Assembly: GCA_013151255.1 (NCBI GenBank)
Contig: JAADIQ010000061.1
Coordinates: 1-57,876 of the forward strand
Reading direction: 5' to 3'
Length of the DNA: 57,876 nt
DNA from: Alphaproteobacteria bacterium
Lineage (GTDB): Bacteria; Pseudomonadota; Alphaproteobacteria; Caulobacterales; Parvularculaceae
Shown here one piece after another: positions 10,372 through 17,867 of this stretch (positions within the stretch are counted from its first letter, which is position 1; every line of letters starts with the position of its first letter). Position numbers and translations under genes: made by a program. Under the pieces are notes generated by a model that saw nothing but the letters and a program-made list of their open reading frames with translations, was not told the origin of the DNA and searched no databases.

Positions 10372-11117
10372 GAGGTCGCTTGCGTCGGGGCGTTCTCAAC
10401 ATAACGCCCAGAGGGCTCTATCTCGCGGCGCACAAAGCGGGTGCGTGGATTGCGCCGGCCGGCATTGCGGGCGATTGTCCTTGAAAGCGTGAATACGACG
10501 AATAATCCGGCCACAGAGGTCGCCGCCAGGGCTGACGTCAAAAGCATATCGCCGCCGCGAATGGCCGCCAGCATGGGCATGAGGGCGCCCGGAACCGCGA
10601 AGGCGGCGGCGCTGGTCGGGTGTGCGGCGTGAAACAACGCCGCGCCAAACCCGCCAACCATCACCAGCACAACCACCTGAAGGCTGATCAGGCCCGGCGC
10701 GTCTTGCGGTGTCAGCAATATCGGAGCGCTGGCGAAAACAACGCCGAGGACGCTGAGGCATGACGTATAGGAGGCGCGCCAGCGGAATGGGCGCGCGGCA
10801 ATCGCTGCGCCTGCACGAAATTGCGCGCGCATGCGCCGGCAGACCCAGACAGCGCAGATTAACAAGGCAGTCCATGCAAGCGCGCGTGCGGGAAAGTCAC
10901 GCCCGGCAATAATCGCCAGGTAGACCGTGATGCCGGCGATGAGCGCGAGGCCGGCGGCGCTCCAGCGAGAAAGCAGGTCGATCATTTCCAGCAAGGCGGC
11001 GCGGGAACGGGTTTTAGGTCGCGCAGGCTTGAACGATCGCGAAGTTTCCTCCGCGAGGCGCTGTAGCGCTCTGGCGTCTTTAACTTCCATCGCATGCGCC
11101 ATAGGCCGGTTTCTCAT
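10356..11117 (-). CDS. Multi-pass membrane protein of unknown function
   Basis: I do not recognise this family. From ATG11117 the protein has about 253 residues: a charged cytoplasmic N-terminus (EETSRSFKPARPKTRSR), then about six hydrophobic segments, including AAGLALIAGITVYLAIIAG, ALAWTALLICAVWVC, CLSVLGVVFASAPILL, LQVVVLVMVGGFGAALF and SALAATSVAGLFVVFTL, and a charged tail. The loop HAAHPTSAAAFAVPGALMPM is loosely reminiscent of HPP-type membrane proteins. The frame stays open to 11228, but ATG11117 (preceded by GAAACGAAAG) or ATG11102 fits better, because a CtrA-type site lies at 11153-11167, immediately upstream. The gene is probably transcribed alone and may be cell-cycle controlled (inference). 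Confidence 0.7.
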   Translation of the reverse strand: MRNRPMAHAMEVKDARALQRLAEETSRSFKPARPKTRSRAALLEMIDLLSRWSAAGLALIAGITVYLAIIAGRDFPARALAWTALLICAVWVCRRMRAQFRAGAAIAARPFRWRASYTSCLSVLGVVFASAPILLTPQDAPGLISLQVVVLVMVGGFGAALFHAAHPTSAAAFAVPGALMPMLAAIRGGDMLLTSALAATSVAGLFVVFTLSRTIARNAGRRNPRTRFVRREIEPSGRYVENAPTQATSKSAI

Positions 11118-11152
11118 CTTTCGTTTCAAGGGTTGATGGAACGTCGCAATCA

Positions 11153-11167
11153 TTAACCAATCGTTAA
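11153..11167 (-). promoter_or_regulatory. CtrA-type binding site (TTAA-N7-TTAA)
   Basis: On the minus strand the sequence reads TTAACGATTGGTTAA, two TTAA half-sites with the seven-base spacer recognised by CtrA. It sits 36 bp upstream of ATG11117 of the membrane protein, a normal promoter position. The DivL homologue encoded nearby belongs to the pathway that sets CtrA activity. No experimental evidence is available from sequence alone. Confidence 0.55.
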
Positions 11168-11205
11168 CGGCGCCTTTGCGCTGATTTCTTTTGAATGTCG
11201 ATAAG

Positions 11206-11252
11206 GAAAAAATTGGGACCGCCGACAAGCTGCGGGCGAGATCGGCGGTCCC
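11206..11252 (-). terminator. Intrinsic terminator after the TPR-like gene
   Basis: GGGACCGCCGA (11215-11225) pairs perfectly over 11 bp with TCGGCGGTCCC (11242-11252). On the minus strand the stem is followed by AATTTTTTCC. It lies 180 bp beyond the stop of the TPR-like gene and so would end the divL-TPR transcript. Confidence 0.75.
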
Positions 11253-11344
11253 ACGCGCTAAATCAATCTAAGCGCGCCAGGCGAAATGAGAAGGGGGACC
11301 TAAGACATCTCGCCTGAACCGGTGTCGAGAACTGTTCAAAGAAT

Positions 11345-11390
11345 GCTCAAACAAACTCTCGTCTGGCCGGAAGATAGTCTTTGTTTGAGC
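11345..11390. repeat. 11-bp inverted repeat in the long 3' region of the TPR-like gene
   Basis: GCTCAAACAAA (11345-11355) and TTTGTTTGAGC (11380-11390) are perfect complements with a 24-nt loop. It lies in the 315-bp gap 11118-11432, between the TPR-like stop and the terminator at 11206-11252. A shorter pair, CAGGCGA/TCGCCTG, sits at about 11278-11316. No T-run follows, so it may be an RNA structure or processing signal rather than a terminator. Confidence 0.4.
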
Positions 11391-11432
11391 CAATGTCCGC
11401 CCGCGCGGTGTTCACACTGTCGTGACCGCAGC

Positions 11433-12101
11433 TTATTTTCCGGGCTCATTTTTTTCAAGGGGGTCGTCATAGTAAACGTCAATGGTGATGCCGGTCTGCT
11501 GGATTTCTCCGCGCAGCACCAGCGCGTCGATATTGGTCGGCGCAAGCGTTAGCGCTTCGACCACGTCGTCGGCGGCGGCGACATAATCGCCAAGCGCAAT
11601 ATGCGCGCGCGCGCTCAACACATAGGTCTCGGCGGAAACAAATCCGGATTGGGTCGCGGTGCGCACGGCGGCGACAACCTGGAGCCATTTTTCTTGGGCG
11701 GCGTAGACTTTTGCGGCAGTGAGGTAAAGTTCACCGGCGCCTGGAGTGAGTTCAAAGGCGGCGTTGATTGCCGCTTGCGCCAAATCCACCTCGCCAGCTT
11801 CAAGCCATGCATTGGCCGCCTGCGAGAGTAGGCGTGCGCGAATGAAATCATCGCCGGCGTCTTTGCGCTGTGCAATCTGCTCAAGCCGCGATGCGCCGAG
11901 CTTGGCGAAGCCCGCCGCGATATCAGCGAGCGCCAGACAATATTGTGCATCCGCGCCGCCGCCTTCGTCAGCCCATTGCTGTGCGGCGGCTCGGCCGCGG
12001 TCAATATCGGTTTCAACCAGGGCGATGCAATCACCATAGCGCTCGCTCGATTGCGCAGAGACGGCGGCGGCAAGCGCGAAAAGAGTGGCGGTAATATTCA
12101 T
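11433..12101 (-). CDS. Secreted TPR-like protein of unknown function
   Basis: The 222-residue protein begins with a short signal peptide (MNITATLFALAAAVSAQSS) and continues as helical repeats rich in alanine. Degenerate tetratricopeptide units are visible, such as ARLLSQAANAWLEAGEVDLA, INAAFELTPGAGELYLTAA and HIALGDYVAAADDVVEAL. TPR folds usually act as protein-binding scaffolds; a periplasmic location is inferred from the signal. It starts 60 bp after divL on the same strand and probably shares its message. The acidic C-terminal tail (DVYYDDPLEKNEPGK) is unusual for a TPR domain. No specific partner can be named. Confidence 0.75.
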   Translation of the reverse strand: MNITATLFALAAAVSAQSSERYGDCIALVETDIDRGRAAAQQWADEGGGADAQYCLALADIAAGFAKLGASRLEQIAQRKDAGDDFIRARLLSQAANAWLEAGEVDLAQAAINAAFELTPGAGELYLTAAKVYAAQEKWLQVVAAVRTATQSGFVSAETYVLSARAHIALGDYVAAADDVVEALTLAPTNIDALVLRGEIQQTGITIDVYYDDPLEKNEPGK

Positions 12102-12160
12102 GCCATGAGTTTAGACAAGAAAATGACGGCACAAAAGAGGCGCCGGGGCTTGTGGCTAAA

Positions 12161-14827
12161 CTATTCTGCCGCCCGCGGCGCCGCGGCCTTGGCGCGGCGT
12201 TTTCTGGGCGTCTTGGCTTTGGGCGCCTTTTTTGCCGCTGGTTTTGTTGGGCGCGGCGGTTTCTTTGTCTCGGCTGGCGGTGTGCTGGCGGTTTGCGGCG
12301 CTGCTGTCTCCGGCAGATAGCAGGTGACCCTGGCGCCGGCGCCCTCTTCGGAGTCCATCCGGGTCCAGCCGCCATGCAGGCTGACAAAGCGCTCCACCAG
12401 AGACAGCCCAAGTCCGGCGCCGGCGCTCGGGCCGCGGCTGACAAATGCGTCGAAAACTTTGGCGCCGTCTTCGGGGGATATGCCGCGGCCGGTGTCTTCA
12501 ACCCAGAGCTTGACCACGCCGTCGTTGCGGCTGGCGCCCAGCGTCACGCCGCCGGCGGCGCCGGTATAGGCAAAGGCGTTCGACAACAGGTTGAACAGCA
12601 CCTGCTTGATGCGCCGCTCATCAATATTGGCGGCGCCAATATTTTTCGGACAATCGACGGTGAGCGCTATCTGGGTGTCTTCTGCTTTTAACGCGGCAAA
12701 GGTTGCTGCGTTTTCTAACAGCGCGCGAATATCAGTCTCGCGCCGTTCAAGCTCAAGCTTGCCGGCGTCGATGGCGGCTAGGTCAATGACGTCATTGATG
12801 AGGTCGCGCAAATGATAGGACGCGGACAATACGCTGGCGACATAATCTTTTTGCCGGTCGTTGAGAACGCCAAACATCTGCCCGTCGAGCATTTCTGAAA
12901 ACCCGATGATGGTCGAAAGCGGCGTGCGCAGTTGGTAGGAGACATGGTCAACGAATTTTGATTTCAGCCGGTCGGCGTTTTCAAGGATGGCGTTGCGTTC
13001 TTTGAGTTCTTTCTCGCGCTCTTTGGAATCGGTAATGTTGAGGAAATGCGCCAGCGTTGCGCCATCGGGCAGGGGCTCGGTGCCAAAGGCGATGGTGCGC
13101 CCGTCGCGCAGGGAAATTTCAATGCCGGATACGGGTTTGCGGTCTTCCGGCAATTTTGAGGTGACGGCGCGGCGAATGAGCGCCAGCTTTTCATCGCCGT
13201 CCAGCGCCTTGCTTGTGAAGCTCGATGCGATGGCGTCAACATGGGGTTTTTTATCGAGGGCTTTGGCGTTGAGCCGCCATAGCTGCCGGAAGGCTTTGTT
13301 ATAAAGCCGGAGCGAGCCATCGGCGCCAAATACTGCGACCGCTTCGGTGAGGTTGTTCAACGTCGCCTTCTGAACGCTGATCTGGGTGTTGTATTGCGCT
13401 TCGAGCGAGACTTTTTCGGTAATGTCTTCGAACGCCGCCATGATGCCGCCGAGCGGGTGGCGCTGTTTGGCCAGCCTTATCGTGCGTCCGTCGGGCAGGT
13501 GCCAGATTTCGTCGGGCGCGTCGGCGTCGCGTTCCGATCCGGGCGGGCCAACTTCTTCCGTGTAAAGCGCAAGTTGTTGGGCTTTCCATTCGTCATAGTC
13601 CGCAGGTTCCGGCAGCTTGCCGTCGAAGCGGAGCTGGTCGAGGATTTCTCCGTGATAGGTGCGCCCGCTCAAACCGGCGTCTTCAATATCCCAAAGCTCC
13701 TGGAAGGCCCGGTTGTGGTAGATAAGGTTTTGGCTGGCGCCGAAGATTGCGACCGCGGTTTGGATCTGATCGAGCGTGCGCTGATTGGCTTCGATATGCT
13801 GGCGTAAATCGGCCTTGGTTTTGTCAAGCTCGGTGGCGTCGATGGCGAAGCCGCCAAGCGCGGCGTCGCCGGACCCGTGCAGCGGCGATTCAATGACCCG
13901 CAAGACGCGGCGTTCGCCGCGCGAGTTGATAATGATGCGCCCTTCGCTCGCCTTGCGCTCGACAGCAGCGTTGCCGGCGACAGTTTTGATCGACGGATCA
14001 AGCTCGGTTTGCTGGCGGATAACTTCCGCCGCCGACGTCGCCTCGACCGCTTCGACATAGGCGCGGTTCACCCAGACCAGCGCCAACTCGCCATTGCGGC
14101 GCCAGGCCGGCAGGGGCGAGCGCTCCAGCAAAGCGTGCGAGCCGTGAAGGTCGGTGGCGCGCTCGCGGAAGGCGCCGATAATGGCGCCGTCCTCAACCAT
14201 CCGCACCGCAGGATCGGTCAGCCACAACGCCACCTGACCACCGGCGACGCGACCGTCAAGTTCGATCGACCGGCCGTCTGAGGTGACGACTGCGCCGGAA
14301 AAAGCCACCCCATGCGCACGCAAATCATTGACCTTCTCGCGCAAGGATTGGGGCTCGGTTTCACTCTCATCTTCGATCCGTAAATCGCCGAGGGAGTTTA
14401 GAAGCTGGTCGACCGGCTGTGCGGACAGGTCCTCAGCGGTGTTGGAAAAGGACAGGAGCGACGCCATTGCCGCCGGCCCGCCAAGGATTTTCGGCTCGCC
14501 CCAACCGTCCTTCACCGCCTCATTGTCGTCTTCCCAAACCAGAACGAGGCCGGGATGGGCCGATAGCACGGCGTCGGCTTTTTCGAGCCGCGCTTCCATT
14601 TCCGCCAGCTTGTTGGACCAACGCAACGCCTGGTGGCGGGTCGCCGCAGATACTCTGAACGCCCACAAAATCGAGGCGACAGTGAGCGCGACAGCGCCTG
14701 CGCCGGCGATAATCAAGGGGTCCATGCCCGTAGCAGCGGTGTCAGCGACGCTATCCTGCGCCATTAAAGCCGCCGGCGCGCCCGCCGTCAGGCAGGTAAC
14801 CCAAAAAAGTCTCATCTTCCGGCGCAT
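12161..14827 (-). CDS. divL: DivL-type PAS sensor kinase (Tyr in place of the phospho-His)
   Basis: In Caulobacter, DivL is an essential cell-fate protein that binds DivK~P and modulates the CckA-ChpT-CtrA relay. Here a signal-like N-terminus (MRLFWVTCLTAGAPAALMAQ) and one membrane helix (PLIIAGAGAVALTVASILWA) are followed by three PAS-like regions, a DHp helix pair and an intact HATPase (NLLSNAFAYT, VEDTGRGIS, AGAGLGLSLVERF). The DHp motif is DHVSYQLRTPL: tyrosine, codon 12935-12937, replaces the histidine, the hallmark of DivL. The C-terminus carries about 40 residues rich in Lys, Pro and Ala (AKKAPKAKTPRKRR), which I do not know from DivL. ATG14827 was chosen for AGGG nine bases upstream; ATG14815 and the longer frame to 14869 are alternatives. 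A TPR-like gene follows and a TonB-like gene precedes. Confidence 0.9.
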   Translation of the reverse strand: MRRKMRLFWVTCLTAGAPAALMAQDSVADTAATGMDPLIIAGAGAVALTVASILWAFRVSAATRHQALRWSNKLAEMEARLEKADAVLSAHPGLVLVWEDDNEAVKDGWGEPKILGGPAAMASLLSFSNTAEDLSAQPVDQLLNSLGDLRIEDESETEPQSLREKVNDLRAHGVAFSGAVVTSDGRSIELDGRVAGGQVALWLTDPAVRMVEDGAIIGAFRERATDLHGSHALLERSPLPAWRRNGELALVWVNRAYVEAVEATSAAEVIRQQTELDPSIKTVAGNAAVERKASEGRIIINSRGERRVLRVIESPLHGSGDAALGGFAIDATELDKTKADLRQHIEANQRTLDQIQTAVAIFGASQNLIYHNRAFQELWDIEDAGLSGRTYHGEILDQLRFDGKLPEPADYDEWKAQQLALYTEEVGPPGSERDADAPDEIWHLPDGRTIRLAKQRHPLGGIMAAFEDITEKVSLEAQYNTQISVQKATLNNLTEAVAVFGADGSLRLYNKAFRQLWRLNAKALDKKPHVDAIASSFTSKALDGDEKLALIRRAVTSKLPEDRKPVSGIEISLRDGRTIAFGTEPLPDGATLAHFLNITDSKEREKELKERNAILENADRLKSKFVDHVSYQLRTPLSTIIGFSEMLDGQMFGVLNDRQKDYVASVLSASYHLRDLINDVIDLAAIDAGKLELERRETDIRALLENAATFAALKAEDTQIALTVDCPKNIGAANIDERRIKQVLFNLLSNAFAYTGAAGGVTLGASRNDGVVKLWVEDTGRGISPEDGAKVFDAFVSRGPSAGAGLGLSLVERFVSLHGGWTRMDSEEGAGARVTCYLPETAAPQTASTPPAETKKPPRPTKPAAKKAPKAKTPRKRRAKAAAPRAAE

Positions 14828-14996
14828 TCCGACAAACCCTGGCCAGCGCGGTAAACACAAAAAATACACAGCTTAAACAACATTTTGTGCGTGCCGCGCG
14901 CAATTACGCAATATGTACTGTGTTTGCGGTAGCCCGCTAGGGTTATTCTACGGAAATTCACCGCCCTTCAACTGAATTTTTCAACAGGTTTGACCG

Positions 14997-15014
14997 CCCG
15001 GGCCCGGGCCCGGG
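14997..15014. repeat. Three tandem CCCGGG hexamers
   Basis: CCCGGG occurs three times in a row, making an 18-bp self-complementary GC run in the 199-bp gap between the TonB-like stop (15027) and the divL start. Its minus-strand position, just after the TonB-like stop, could slow or end transcription, but no T-run follows. Confidence 0.5.
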
Positions 15015-15026
15015 AAGCGCCGCAAT

Positions 15027-15605
15027 TCAATCGGTTAGCTGGAAACTAAACCGCTCAATAACGCCGTAGCGGGTAATCGGTCGGCCATTGCGGTAGGCTG
15101 GGGGGTATTTCCATTTCGCAACGGTTTTGCGCACCGTCCGGTTGAAGCAGCTATCGGCGGATTGAAGGATCTGGATGTTGACGACGCTGCCTTCTGGCGT
15201 GACGTCGAACTGGACCAGGACACCGCCTTCAGCGGCGCGGCTGCGGCAGGCTTCAGGGTATAGCGGTGCGTGTTTAATCACCGGGGCGTCGAAGCGGCCA
15301 GTATTTTTCCCCGGGTCCACTTTATATGTTTTTGGGGTCGGGCCAACCGGAACGCCTTTGGGTTTGCCTTGTGCTGGCGCGGGCGGAATGATGGTTTCGG
15401 GCGGGTCTTTGAGTAGCTCTTTTGGGTTCGTAGGCAACGGCTCCAGGGGCAGGCGCTCTTTCGCCAGAATTTGAATTTTGGGGGCGTCTTGCGGCTCTGC
15501 CAGGTTAAGGGACGGGCGTTGGATTAGCCCCGCCATGAGCATGAACAGGCCGGCTGTGATGAGGGCGGCGAAGGGGAGGCCGACGATCCATCTGAAAAAA
15601 ATCAC
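15027..15605 (-). CDS. TonB family energy transducer
   Basis: TonB proteins couple the inner-membrane ExbB/ExbD proton motor to outer-membrane receptors. This 192-residue protein has an N-terminal membrane anchor (residues 5-27, IVGLPFAALITAGLFMLMAG), a proline-rich periplasmic linker with PPETIIPPAPAQGKPKG, and a C-terminal TonB domain. That domain shows YPEACRSRAAEGGVLVQFDV, a core SVVNIQILQSADSCFNRTV, and KWKYPPA. The start is GTG15605, preceded by AAGGAG; the open frame to 15701 lacks support. No exbB, exbD or receptor gene is in the window. An extended repeat-bearing region upstream (15699-15732) may control it. Confidence 0.88.
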   Translation of the reverse strand: MIFFRWIVGLPFAALITAGLFMLMAGLIQRPSLNLAEPQDAPKIQILAKERLPLEPLPTNPKELLKDPPETIIPPAPAQGKPKGVPVGPTPKTYKVDPGKNTGRFDAPVIKHAPLYPEACRSRAAEGGVLVQFDVTPEGSVVNIQILQSADSCFNRTVRKTVAKWKYPPAYRNGRPITRYGVIERFSFQLTD

Positions 15606-15698
15606 TGGTTTGCTCCTTTGCGTTATAATCCGCAGAAGATTTTCTGCGGCGCACAAGCATCCCCAAAGCAACGCAAGATTGCCTGTACAGCTTGGTTG

Positions 15699-15732
15699 CA
15701 TACGTAGTTTGTATACGCATGCTACATACGTA
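15699..15732. promoter_or_regulatory. Candidate operator: paired CATACGTA octamers
   Basis: CATACGTA occurs at 15699-15706 and again at 15725-15732, 26 bp apart. Each contains the palindrome TACGTA. The segment between them includes GTATACGCATGC. The block lies about 95 bp upstream of the GTG start of the TonB-like gene and downstream of the ahcY terminator. It resembles a two-site operator for an unknown regulator. It does not match the Fur consensus. Confidence 0.4.
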
Positions 15733-15741
15733 ACATGCTAG

Positions 15742-15781
15742 TCCAAAAATAAGGGCAATGCAAGTCCTGCATTGCCCTTAT
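15742..15781 (-). terminator. Intrinsic terminator of ahcY
   Basis: ATAAGGGCAATGCA (15749-15762) pairs perfectly over 14 bp with TGCATTGCCCTTAT (15768-15781) around a 5-nt loop. On the minus strand it is followed by TTTTTGG. It lies 32 bp after the ahcY stop. A second small hairpin, CGGTATTA/TAATACCG at 15803-15821, overlaps the stop codon. Confidence 0.85.
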
Positions 15782-15812
15782 GGCTTTAGTTTCGGGATTC
15801 AGCGGTATTACT

Positions 15813-17216
15813 TTAATACCGATATTGATCGTTTTTGAACGGGCCATCGACCGGTACGCCGATATAGTCGGCTTGCTCTTGGGTTAGCTTGCTGAGCTGC
15901 GCGCCGACTTTGTCAAGATGCAACGCGGCGACTTTCTCGTCGAGATGTTTCGGCAACACATAAACTTCGTTTTTGTACTGATCACCCTTCGCCCATAGCT
16001 CGATTTGCGCCAGCGTCTGGTTGGTAAACGAGGCTGACATCACAAAGCTCGGATGGCCGGTGGCGTTGCCCAGATTGAGAAGGCGCCCTTGCGACAGCAG
16101 CAACATGCGTTTGCCATCGGGGAAGGTGATCATATCGACCTGGTCTTTGACATTGGCCCATTTGAAATTTTTGAGGCCATCGACCTGAATTTCATTATCG
16201 AAATGGCCGATATTGCCAACGATCGCCATGTCTTTCAGCAACCGCATGTGGTCAACGGTAAGCACGTCTTTGTTGCCGGTCGCGGTAATCACAATATCAG
16301 CGCGTTTGCACCCTTCTTCCATGGTGACGACCTCAAAGCCGTCCATTGCCGCCTGCAATGCGCAGATCGGATCCACTTCAACCACCATAACCCGCGCGCC
16401 CGCGCCATGAAGCGATGCGGCCGAGCCCTTGCCGACGTCGCCATAGCCGCCGACCAGCGCTAACTTGCCTGACATCATAACATCCGTACCGCGACGAATA
16501 CCGTCGACAAGCGATTCCCGGCAGCCATACTTATTGTCAAATTTCGACTTGGTGACGGAATCGTTGACGTTAATCGCCGGGAACGGAAGCGTGCCGTTCT
16601 TCTCGCGTTGATAAAGCCGTAAAACGCCGGTGGTGGTTTCTTCGGTAACGCCTTGGATGTTGGCTCTTATTTTTGAATACCAGTTCGGATCGCTCGCAAG
16701 CCGGCGTTTGATGGTCGCATAAAACGCCTCTTCTTCCTCGTTTTCGGGTTTGTCGAGGAGCGAGGGATTTGTCTCAGCTTCCGCGCCAAGCAGGATCAGC
16801 ATCGTCGCATCGCCGCCATCATCGAGGATCATATTGGCGGTCTCGCCGTCCGGCCATTCAAAAATCCTGTCGGCCAGGTCCCAATATTCGACCAGCGTTT
16901 CGCCCTTGAAGGCAAAAACCGGCGTGCCGGTGGCGGCGATCGCGGCGGCGGCTTGGTCTTGGGTTGAATAAATGTTGCATGACGCCCAGCGGACATCGGC
17001 GCCCAGCGCCTGAAGCGTCTCAATTAGCACCGCGGTCTGGATGGTCATATGCAGCGAGCCGGCGATGCGCGCGCCTTTCAGCGGCTGGGTGCTGGCAAAC
17101 TCTTCCCGAGTGGCCATCAGGCCGGGCATTTCCGTCTCGGCAATTTCAATCTCGCGGCGGCCCCAATCGGCCAGGCCAATATCCTTGACGACATAATTAC
17201 TGTTATTCGCTGACAT
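15813..17216 (-). CDS. ahcY: Adenosylhomocysteinase
   Basis: Hydrolyses S-adenosylhomocysteine to homocysteine and adenosine, using tightly bound NAD, and so relieves product inhibition of SAM-dependent methyltransferases. The 467-residue length fits the bacterial class with the roughly 40-residue insertion. Visible motifs are [50 protein letters not shown], the NAD loop [14 protein letters not shown], and the C-terminal FKNDQYRY whose Lys and Tyr reach into the partner subunit. The ATG is preceded by AAAGGA. A palindrome at 17297-17318 suggests control by a SahR-type repressor, and a strong terminator lies downstream. Confidence 0.97.
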   Translation of the reverse strand: MSANNSNYVVKDIGLADWGRREIEIAETEMPGLMATREEFASTQPLKGARIAGSLHMTIQTAVLIETLQALGADVRWASCNIYSTQDQAAAAIAATGTPVFAFKGETLVEYWDLADRIFEWPDGETANMILDDGGDATMLILLGAEAETNPSLLDKPENEEEEAFYATIKRRLASDPNWYSKIRANIQGVTEETTTGVLRLYQREKNGTLPFPAINVNDSVTKSKFDNKYGCRESLVDGIRRGTDVMMSGKLALVGGYGDVGKGSAASLHGAGARVMVVEVDPICALQAAMDGFEVVTMEEGCKRADIVITATGNKDVLTVDHMRLLKDMAIVGNIGHFDNEIQVDGLKNFKWANVKDQVDMITFPDGKRMLLLSQGRLLNLGNATGHPSFVMSASFTNQTLAQIELWAKGDQYKNEVYVLPKHLDEKVAALHLDKVGAQLSKLTQEQADYIGVPVDGPFKNDQYRY

Positions 17217-17296
17217 TGCTGAAATCCTTTAATTCCGCCATTTCCGGCTAACATATGGGGCGGCGTATATCAGTGGCCCCGCACTATGCCAAGAGA

Positions 17297-17318
17297 CATA
17301 TAAAGATTTCCTTATGTG
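17297..17318. promoter_or_regulatory. Candidate SahR-type operator upstream of ahcY
   Basis: The half-sites CATATAAAG (17297-17305) and CCTTATGTG (17310-17318) form an imperfect palindrome 81 bp before the ahcY start. It resembles the operators described for SahR, the ArsR-family repressor that responds to S-adenosylhomocysteine and controls ahcY in Proteobacteria. It is flanked by the wider inverted pair GAGACATA (17293-17300) and TATGTCTC (17338-17345). The assignment rests on recalled motif similarity. Confidence 0.45.
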
Positions 17319-17426
17319 AGTTAGGCTCTTATCGGCGTATGTCTCACTCGCTAAAACGTGTAGTTTTTTGCGCTGTAATAGCGCTATAACCAAATTGGCT
17401 GGGCGAAGATGAGGGAAGGTAAGACT

Positions 17427-17867
17427 ATGAAATTTCAAATTGGTATACTGTCCAGATTAGCGTCAATTTTAGCTCCAGTGGCATTGGTTGTAACTGTAAC
17501 TGCGATGCCAGCATTTGCCCTTGAGAAGGATCGCATTGGCCCAGAGGTCAAGAAAATCTGTTTTTCCAGTACGCTCGACCGCTGGCGCGCCGTTGAGGGA
17601 GAGGACGGGGTCATATTGGTCGATCGCCGTGTGAACGACTGGTACCGAGTAACGGTAAATGCGGGGTGCACTGAAAGTATTATTCGCCGTGCGAGTTATT
17701 TGAGAATTGAAACAACGCCCGGCTCCAGTTGCTTGAAATATAACGACAGGATTACAGCCGTTGATTCCGGCGGTTTTGAGTATCAGTGCCATATCAAAAA
17801 AATCAACAAATGGGATCATACGCAATCCGATTTGGCTGACGATGAAAGTGATGCGCCACAAGATTGA
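17427..17867 (+). CDS. Small secreted protein, DUF6491-like
   Basis: A 146-residue protein with a clear signal peptide (KFQIGILSRLASILAP through PAFA) and a mature domain of about 115 residues. Four cysteines (KKICFSS, NAGCTES, SSCLKYN, YQCHIKK) sit in a pattern with DRWRAVEGEDGVILVD and YLRIETTPGSSC. This resembles DUF6491, small periplasmic proteins of unknown function; I hold that family call loosely. ATG17427 is preceded by GGGAAGG; ATG17409 is weaker. It is divergent from ahcY and could share its operator region. Its 3' end overlaps the convergent SDR gene by 52 bp. Confidence 0.75.
   Translation: MKFQIGILSRLASILAPVALVVTVTAMPAFALEKDRIGPEVKKICFSSTLDRWRAVEGEDGVILVDRRVNDWYRVTVNAGCTESIIRRASYLRIETTPGSSCLKYNDRITAVDSGGFEYQCHIKKINKWDHTQSDLADDESDAPQD

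Noticed and set aside
17217..17430. SAH riboswitch upstream of ahcY
   Set aside because: I could not find the conserved SAH-riboswitch core; the visible structure is a compact palindrome better read as a protein operator.
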